Assembly: GCF_050937815.1 (NCBI RefSeq)
Contig: NZ_JACDIJ010000002.1
Location: 186,001-250,000 of the forward strand
Direction: 5' to 3'
Length of the DNA stretch: 64,000 bases
DNA from: Treponema_C sp050937815
Lineage (GTDB): Bacteria > Spirochaetota > Spirochaetia > Treponematales > Treponemataceae
The translations under genes were made by a program, and so were the position numbers. Below the pieces are notes generated by a model. It made no database searches and had not been told where the DNA came from. It saw nothing but the letters and a program-made list of their open reading frames with translations. The first letter of the stretch is position 1, and each line of letters opens with the position of its first letter. Positions 23,833-33,100 of this stretch are shown piece after piece.

Positions 23833-24005
23833 TACATGATTCACTTAATAAATCGTATACACGGTCGTTAAACAGCAGTAATAACGGGTTGCCGCCAAAA
23901 ATTAATCCAGCAAAATACACGGTTTCTGCGACAAATCAAGTAATTGCTAATCAAACCGGTAGTAATACGTCAGAGTCCACACAAGGTTCCTCCGGTTCTG
24001 ATTAA
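23796..24005 (+). CDS. Small Ser/Asn/Thr-rich protein of unknown function
   Basis: 69 residues, unrecognised: a charged start (MSDKEKTQNFSLVHDSLNKS) and a low-complexity polar tail (NQTGSNTSESTQGSSGSD). It has an excellent ribosome site (GAGGAGGA) encoded inside the end of the DUF6338 gene and overlaps it by 37 bases, so the two are probably co-expressed partners. Confidence 0.6.
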   Translation: MSDKEKTQNFSLVHDSLNKSYTRSLNSSNNGLPPKINPAKYTVSATNQVIANQTGSNTSESTQGSSGSD

Positions 24006-24161
24006 AAGTAAGAAGAAAGTGCATAAAATAAAGGAATCTTGCATCCCGCCTTTTGTCAAGAAGGAAAAATTAAGTTAAAACAGGTAGCACTATTTATGCA
24101 ACCTTTCCCCTTAAAATCAATTTTCTCCATATTTGCACTGGTTTTTTCACGAAAAAGCCGA

Positions 24162-24167
24162 TATAAT
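24162..24167 (+). promoter_or_regulatory. -10 element of the giant surface-protein gene
   Basis: TATAAT, six bases before ATG 24174. The -35 region is poor, so an activator may be needed. No Shine-Dalgarno sequence; leaderless translation is expected if this promoter is used. Confidence 0.5.
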
Positions 24168-24173
24168 ATAGGT

Positions 24174-27100
24174 ATGGTGAAAGGTTTTAAATCACTTTTT
24201 ACAATTTCGATTATTCTTTTTTCGATGACGGCAGGCTTTGCAGCAGATTTTACATGGAACGGAAGCCAAAGCTCGGCATGGAATAATCGATCCAACTGGA
24301 CTCCTCCTGTAGGGCTTCCCAGCAGTGATCCCGGATATCCTGATGATTCTTCCGATACTGCAATTATAACTTCTAATGGAACTTCTCCAATCCTCAACAG
24401 CTCCATAGATATAAATTCACTTATAATTAATTCCGGAACCCTTACCATACAGGGGAATATAACCCTCACCCTGTCCGGTAATTTTACGAATAATGGCGGA
24501 ACCTTTATAGCAAATACCGGTACGGTAAAGCTTAATTCGTCCGGTTATGATATACAAATTAACGGAACAACGAATACTAATAACACACAATTCCATCATT
24601 TGCTAATGGAAGTAACCGATGGAATAAGTAAAACACTTACAATCAAAAATAAAATCAAAATAAACGGGGATTTAAGCCTCAAAGGATCGGCGACCGATAG
24701 AGTTCTTGTTATTAAAGGAAGCGCTGATATTGGGTCTCACGAAATTACACTTACAGCAAATAATACAAAAGAAGGATACAACCTTAAAGTTTATGACAAT
24801 ATTATTATTACAACCCGGTCATATATTACAAATCAAAGTAAGCCGGAACCGCAAACAAGTTCTCCTTCAGGCTGGATTTTTAAAGATTGTACAAGCCTCA
24901 TGACATGGACTGCGGGGGCTTCCTCTGCTGCGGACAAAACAAAGTGGGATAATTATGATAACTGGAAGCCGAAAGGTGTTCCGGGAATAAATACGCCTGT
25001 AGAGATTCCCTATCTTACAAGCAACGAATACCCTAAACTGGAAAACTCTACAAACGCACAGGCCCAATCCGTTACAGTCGTTTCGGGAGCAGAACTTGAT
25101 TTGCAGCACTTTGTCATCAAAAAAGGAAGTGCTACTGCAAAACTTACCAATAACGGAACAATTAAGATGACAGGAACCGGAGATCAGTCGGATTGGTTCA
25201 CTGCAACAGCGCCTAACGAGAAAATAATACTCGGAGATACATCTACCGTTGAATATAACGCTCCTCCACCCTCGGCTGCAAACGTTTGGGCGGGACCTTA
25301 TGAAAATTTGAAAGTAAGCGGTTCAAGACACAGTCTGAGCGCTTCCAGTATAACTGTAAGGAAAAACTTTACCGTTAACTCCTCCGGCCTTACTCAAACA
25401 GGAGGAAATTTTTTCTTTAGCGGTAACGGCTCCGGGACAATAGACGGAACGGGAACGATAAACTTTCACGACTTGACCGTAACAAGCGGCAGGACGGTAA
25501 AGCTTAATAAAGCTATAACCGTAAACGGTAATTTCACAAATAACAGCGGTGCGACGTTTAATGCAAACGGTAAAAATGTAACAATCGGCGGAAATTTTAC
25601 AAATAACAACATTTTTACTACCGGTTTCAATACCGTTGCCTTCAACGGCGCTTCTATCATAAGCGGAAACGGAGCGATAAGCTTTCACAACCTGACCGTT
25701 GCAAATAATAAGAGCGTAACCCTTAATAAAGACCTAACAGTTGGCGGTAATTTTACAAATAACAGCGGAGCAACGTTTAATGCAAACGGTAAGACTGTAA
25801 CCTTTACCGGCAGCAACTCTCAAATAAGCGGAAACGGAGCGATAAATTTTCACAACCTGACCATTGCGAGCGGTACATTGACGCTTGGGAAAGCTATAAC
25901 CGTAAACGGAGCTTTCACAAATAACGGCACCTTTAACGCCGGAACTCATACGGTCACCCTTGCCCCTCCGCCGGGCGGAACCGTAACGATTACGGGTACC
26001 GGCAATGCGGGTAATACGACATTCAATAATTTAAGCCTTACAGGCGGCGGCGGAAAAACGCTTACGGTAAACGGAAAAGTTTCCGTAAACGGGAACTTAA
26101 CCTTGGAAGGTTCGGGCAGCCTCGATGCTCAACTGCTTACGGTTCAAGGCGGCACCAACAGCCCCGGTATTCAACTTAATATCAATAAATCGGGCGGAAA
26201 ATGGCTTAAAGTACACACAAATATACCGATGATTCCCGAAAGCGGCGGTCATACATATACGGTAACTGAAAGCAAGGCCGAGGAAATTCCCGGTTTTCCG
26301 CTCTCCGGCGGTCATCCTAAAAACTGGATTTTTACCGGTTATGCCGGAACTCTGACTTGGAAGGGAAATCATTCGAGCAACTGGAATGACTGGCAAAACT
26401 GGCGGCCGTATGGAACACCCGGTGTGAACTCGGTTGTAATCATAGAAAAAAAACCGACGTCCCCTCCGCCTACTCATTACTACCCCAAACTTACGGGAAA
26501 CGTGTCTGCAAAAACGGTTACGGTAAACTCCGGAGCCGAGCTTGATTTAGACGGACACATTATTCAGGATGGCGAAGCCGGCAGTGCGGTAACAGCTCAT
26601 ATTACCAATAACGGCATTCTTAAAATGATTGGAACAACAACAGGAAATCCATTTAATCCCGGACAAAAAGAATGGCTTGAAATTAATAATTCCGGCCCCA
26701 ATAATAATAATATAACCCACGGCCCCGACTCTACAATGGAATATTACGGTAATACGAATAATGCGGTTTGGACCGGACCCTATAAAAACCTCACGCTCAG
26801 CGACGGAAGAACAGTTCTGACCCCTATGACTCAGGGGGCAAGTCCTATTGCAGCCCCTCTAGCCGTAGAAAAAACTTTTACCGTTGCTTCCAATGCGGGG
26901 AATAACGTTACTGTCAGCGCGGCTTCCCAGTCCTACGGGGGAACGATAACTCTAAACAAGAAAACAACATTCAATTCCTCGGTTGCAAGCGGAACCGGAA
27001 CGGTGTTTAACAATACGGTTTCAGCTTCGGGAGTCGATATCGTTTTTAGCGGAAACGGCCCTATTCAAACAAAGAAGACCGTTACCGCAAGAAACATCAC

Positions 27101-30100
27101 CGTAAATTCAGGTACGGGCGCATGGACTTCTACAGACACGATTAACGCAAGCGGTGACATTACCGTAAATTCAGGTACGGGTGCATGGACCTCCTCCGGC
27201 GGAACAATCAACGCGCGCGATATCACCGTATACAGAGGCTGGACGGCAAATTCTGTAGTCCTCCCGGGAAGAGACCTCACCGTAGAAGGAACGTGGAGCT
27301 CCAATGGCATTACGGCAGGCCGTCATATTATTGCGAGGGGAAACTGGACTTCTAACGCATTCGTTATGACGCATGGAAACATCACTGCCGATAATGCAAG
27401 TCATGATAATACGTGGACAGCGGGAGATGTAACGCTTAAAGGAAGCCTTACCGCCGCTCAATTTAATCAGACAAGCGGTACTTTAACTTTTAACGGAACG
27501 GGAACTCCGGAACAAGAGCTTAAGTTTACCGGTGCGGGCAATAAAAACATACGCAATCTTACAGTTGACAACGGCATAACACCGCCCGCTTCCAATGCAA
27601 AGGTAAAATTACTTTCTCCTGTTATGATTGCAGGGAATTTTACCAACAAGGGAACCTTTAATGCTAACGGTAAGGATATTTCTTTGGACGGTTCTTTTAC
27701 CAACAGCGGAATCTTTAATACCGGTACGGGTAATTCATTGGTCTTTAACAGCACTTTTACCAATAACGGAACTTTTAATGCCGATGCCGACACTATAGTT
27801 TTTACCGGCAATACCTTTACCAACAGCGGTACCTTTATCGCCGGAGCAAATAATACGGTAAATCTTAGCCCCTCCGGCAATATAGCGATTACGGGTACCG
27901 GCAATGCGGGTAATACGACATTCAATAATTTAAGCCTTACAGGCGGCGGCGGAAAAACGCTTACGGTAAACGGAAAAATTTCCGTAAGCGGGGACTTAAC
28001 CTTGGAAGGTTCGGGCAGCCTCGATGCTCAACTGCTTACGGTTCAAGGCGGCACCAACAGCCCCGGTATTCAACTTAATATCGATAAATCGGGCGGAAAA
28101 TGGCTTAAAGTACACACAAATATACCGATGATTCCCGAAAGCGGCGGTCATACATATAGGGTAACTGAAAGCAAGGCCGAGGAAATTCCCGGTTTTCCGC
28201 TCTCCGGCGGTCATCCTAAAAACTGGATTTTTACCGGCTATGCCGGAACTCTGACTTGGAAGGGAAATCATTCGAGCAACTGGAATGACTGGCAAAACTG
28301 GCGGCCGTATGGAACACCCGGTGTGAACTCGGTTGTAATCATAGAAAAAAAACCGACGTCCCCTCCGCCTACTCATTACTACCCCAAACTTACGGGAAAC
28401 GTGTCTGCAAAATCCGTTACGGTAAACTCAAGTGCAGAGCTCGACTTAGGCGGAGAAGTTATCAATAAAAACGGTCCAACTGCAAAACTTACCAATTACG
28501 GTACGATTAAACTGACGGGGAAAACCCCTCAAGCAGCTTGGTTTGGAGCCGGAAACGACGACAAAATAGACCTAAAAGCCGGTTCCACCGTTGTATATTA
28601 TGGCGGAGCCACAGACAATGTCTGGGGAGGACCGTATAAAAAACTGGAAGCACAAGGCCGCAATTTTTTAAAGACAGGGAATCTTTCTCTAACCGTTGAC
28701 GAAGATTTTACCGTAACAGGCTCCGGTACTGAAATCGACACGGGAACGGCAGCGCAAACTTATAACGGAGAAATAAAAGCTTCCGGGCATGATATTACAT
28801 TTAAAACAAGTGCTAAACTTACAACAAATAAGATTACTGCACAAAATATTACCGCCGATAACGGAACAACGCATGGGACGGCTTGGGATTTGAATGGAAA
28901 CATTACGGCAAGCGGCGATATTACAATAAAGGGTTGGTGTGAAGCAAGCGACAAAACTATTGAAGCCTCGGGTAAAATCACTGTAGATACTCACCTTAGA
29001 ACATGGGGAAATGTTACTGCCGGAAACCTCATTAAAGCAAAAGAAATAAAATTTTCCAACGGAAAAATAACTGCAAAAAACGGATTGGAATGTACCGATA
29101 AATTCTATCATGCAGACGGGGGCACCCTTCTTTTTACGGGAAACACCAATCAAACTTTAAAAGTCGGATCGGCATCGGAAATCCGGGAATTGGAAATTGA
29201 CTCTGGCATAACCCTTAATCTTCTTTCAAATATAAAAATAACTTATAAACTTACCAATAAAGGTACATTCCATGCGGGAAATTATACCGTAACATTGGAC
29301 GAAGCGACGCCGATGATAGGAAGCGGTGTTACGCCCCCCGATAATATCACCATTACCGGAACATCGGCTGCGGCAAACACTCAATTTAAAGATTTGATTT
29401 GTACCGAGCCGTATATAAAAACGCTTACTATCAATAACAAAATTTCGGTAACGGGGAACATGACCCTTAAAGGGGCATCGGAAGCTTCACCTTTGACCGT
29501 TCAAGGCGGTATGAGTAATTCGGAAATTACATTGAACGGTCATAAAACCGGCGGCACATGGCTTAAAGTAAAAACAAATATACCTATTGCAGACGGCGGT
29601 TCCTATATAGCCGCGGCAAGTAAGCCCGACCCTGCAAACGCCCCCCCTCGAAACTGGATTTTTACGAATGCCTTTGGACAAGTTGTTTGGAAGGGAAACG
29701 TCAATACAAACTGGAACACGGCGGGAAACTGGGAACCGCCTTACGCCGCCCCTTCGGAACACGTGGATGTATTGATAAAGTCCGGTGCTAATCATCCCGT
29801 TCTTCAAAAACCTACGTTAACAAATCCGGAATCAAAAGCTAAAACCGTTACGGTCCAATCCGGCGCAAAGCTCGATTTGGGAGACTGGACGATACAAACT
29901 TCCGGCGGCTCAACGGCACAACTCGGTGTTGAAAGCGGAGGACATCTTTTGCTTAAAGGAAGCGCCGATCAAAAAGTTTGGTTTGAGCAAACGACGCCTG
30001 CAAATAAAATGACCGTACAGTCCGGCTCAACTGTTGAATACAACGGCAATCCGTCTTCCCCTTCGGATGTATGGCAAGGGCCCTATCCTCGCTTGATTGT

Positions 30101-33100
30101 AAGCGGTAATAAAACAAGCTTTAATAACGCTAATTCCTTAACCGTCAACGAAACTTTTGCCGTCAACACGGCCGGAGCTCTTACCGTTACGGCGCCGATT
30201 CAAACCTACAAGGGAGCGGTAACGCTGAATAAGGATACAACCTTTAACGCTTCAAATTCGGTTACATTTGAGCAGAACGCCGATATTCAGGCAGCGGGAA
30301 AAACACTTACCGTTCAGGGAAATCTTAAACTGAATTGTGCTGCCGTAACGGCAGGAAGTATTTCGGTAAGCGGCATTACGGAAGCAGGTGCTGCGGCCCC
30401 CACCCTGTTAACGATTACAGCCGGCACGCAAACGTATGGGGGGGCTGTCAGCCTGAAAAAAAATGTGAAATTTGCGGTCCCGAACGGCACAATCACTTTT
30501 AAAAGCGATATAATCGCAGATGACGGTTCAAACAAAAAAGACATCGAAATAGAGGCGGCTACTGTAAAATTCAGCGAAAAAACCTTGGAATCTACGCCTC
30601 CTTCTACACCGCTTCCGTCTTTGCCGTCGGTTACCGTAAACAAGCTGACCCTTAAAGCCGCTAAGGTTTTTTCTTATGCCGAAATAAGCGCACAAAATGC
30701 GGTAGAATTTGATGTAAGCGGTTCCTGTGTTATAAGGGGGCCTGTAAAGGCCGGCTCTTTTACACAAAAAAATGCCGACTGCAATTTACAAATCGGAGCT
30801 CCCGTTACGGATTTTTGGGGCGGCCCGCTTGCTGCAGGAACTTTTAAAGTTGCATCGAAACGGATATACATTACTCATTTTGCGACGCTTGACCCCTCGT
30901 CAACCGCTTGGACACGGCCTTCCGACGCAAGCTTTTTTATTGCAACAAATATAAGCCTTGCAAATCCCCTTTCCTGCGCGAATTTTGTCCTTTTTGCGGG
31001 AACCGTTACTATGGGCGCCGGTTGTACGGGAATAACTGCCGAGTCGGTGAGTCCTGCCGTAAAGGGCGATATTGTATTGTTCGGTCAAAACTACTCGCCG
31101 GATGATACCGCTACTTCCGACCCCTCGGGTGTAAACGGCTTGTTTACCTATAATCATTCGAGAAGAACGGGAATGACGGCCGCGCCCTCCGTTGTTCTTC
31201 CTTCGGCACTGCCCGACGAAACCGTTCTTCCGGGCGACCTTACAGGCGGAAAATATTCAGGTTCTTTTGCCGATTTAAGCGTTAAAACCTTTAAAGCGGG
31301 TAAAAACTTTTACGCAAACGGTATGACTCTTACACCCGCCGGTGCTTGGACGCTCGATATTCCCGATAACGGTAAGGCAACCGATTCCTTTGCCGAAGCC
31401 TATTTTACGACCGTTAAAAAATGCACGGTCAGCGGGGGCGGCTTTGTCGCGGCTGCCGAAGGCTGTACCGACCAAAACGATAATTCCGGCTGGGATTTTG
31501 GCCGGCCGACTATTACCGAAGCCTATACCGTATCCGACGATACGATATATGTTAAATTTAATAAAAAGATTGAAAATTCAAACAATGAAATAGATAAAGC
31601 GTTAACTGATATTAAATACCATAACGGATCGCTTGCTTTTGTAAAGGCATATACGGTTAACCCGTCTGCCGGCAGTGAAAAAACTCTTGCCGATGTTTAT
31701 AACCCGACCGATACCGCTCCGTATACGGATATGGACGAGTTCTTTTTGCGCATAACAGGGGAACGCTGGAACACCGATGCGACGGGAATGTATGTAGGCT
31801 CCAGCGACAGCACCGACCGCGGAAGTTACACGGGTACACAATCAATCGGGCATCGTTCCAAAAAGCCGAATTTAAGTATTCCCAAAGCGCGAAGTTTGTT
31901 ATACGCAACGCTTCGTGACGAACATAAAAACCGCATACGCCACTATGCAGGCAGTGCGGCAAACACAAGCGGTGCTAACGGAGTAATATACGGTGATGTA
32001 AAAGATAAATGTCCGCCCGTTCTTGCCGCAGTTTATACGGGGCAGGAACAACATACCCAAAATCCCGCTTCTCAACCGTCTGCCGACGCGCATAACTTTA
32101 TAGAATTCCGCTTTTCCGAACCCGTGTACATAGGCGGTTCGAGTACAACAGAAGATATTCCCGAAAGCACGGAAAACAAACTTGTAACGAATACAATCGG
32201 CGAGCTTGTTGAAAACCCTGCTCCCGGTTTTAAGCTGCGGGTTTCGGGTATTGCCGATATTCAAAACGGCAAAATAAAAGCGGGACTTTTGTTTACTCCT
32301 TCATCACCGCTTCCCGTTACCGACCAGCCGCACACCTTGTACCGCCGTTTTGCCGTCGGCGCCATAGCCCCTCCGACGGATCCTACATCCGGTATCGACA
32401 ATAGGCCGTGCCGTCTGCGTTTGTCGATTGCAGGTTATACGGACGGAACAGTTTCGGTAAACGGCGTTACGCATAAAAAATGGATAGGATATATAAAAGA
32501 GGCAGCAACTCCTTCCGGTACTGTAAAGATTTTATCTGCTTCGGACGGGGGAATAAGTATCCGGGCGCGAAACAACAGGCAGGAGATCGATAGAACCGTT
32601 ACACGAAGTATAACAACCTCCGGCGGACTCAACGGAAGCTGGGACACTTCTCCTCCCGTATTTGCCAAGGTGTCGCATAGTATCGGCGAATGGACCAACA
32701 CGGGTAACCAAGGCAAAGAAATTGCGGCCTATTCGTCATCGTCGCAGTTTGCCGATAAAATCGAATTTCACTTTTTTGACAATACGCCCCTGTATAATAA
32801 CTCGGAACCGTGGTGGAAAACGGCCGCCGCCTCGGCAACGAATCCGGGATGGAGTTCCGTAAATGACCGGTACGATTCTTACGGAGGCTCGCGCTTTACA
32901 GGGTACAACCGTACAACGGGAGGCATCCGCGCATGTACTTTGCCCCCTGCGCAAGATGTGCAACATGTATTTTCGTTTAGTGCAGCAAACGCCGAATTTA
33001 ATCCGGCTCTCTTGAAATTTACCGGACTGGACACTTCTTTCACCTTAAGCCTTGCACAAAAGGTGGAAAATCAAGCCCTGTTCGGACCTCGCCCGAGCGG

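Noticed and set aside
24039..24173. Upstream starts that would extend the giant protein by up to 45 residues
   Set aside because: They would bury the signal peptide and cross the TATAAT at 24162-24167.
27467..27925. Long minus-strand frame rich in VPLLVK repeats, and similar minus-strand frames throughout the giant gene (for example 26097-26477 and 27996-28376)
   Set aside because: They mirror the FTNNGTFNA and related repeats of the plus-strand gene, have no ribosome sites, and occur wherever that repeat occurs.
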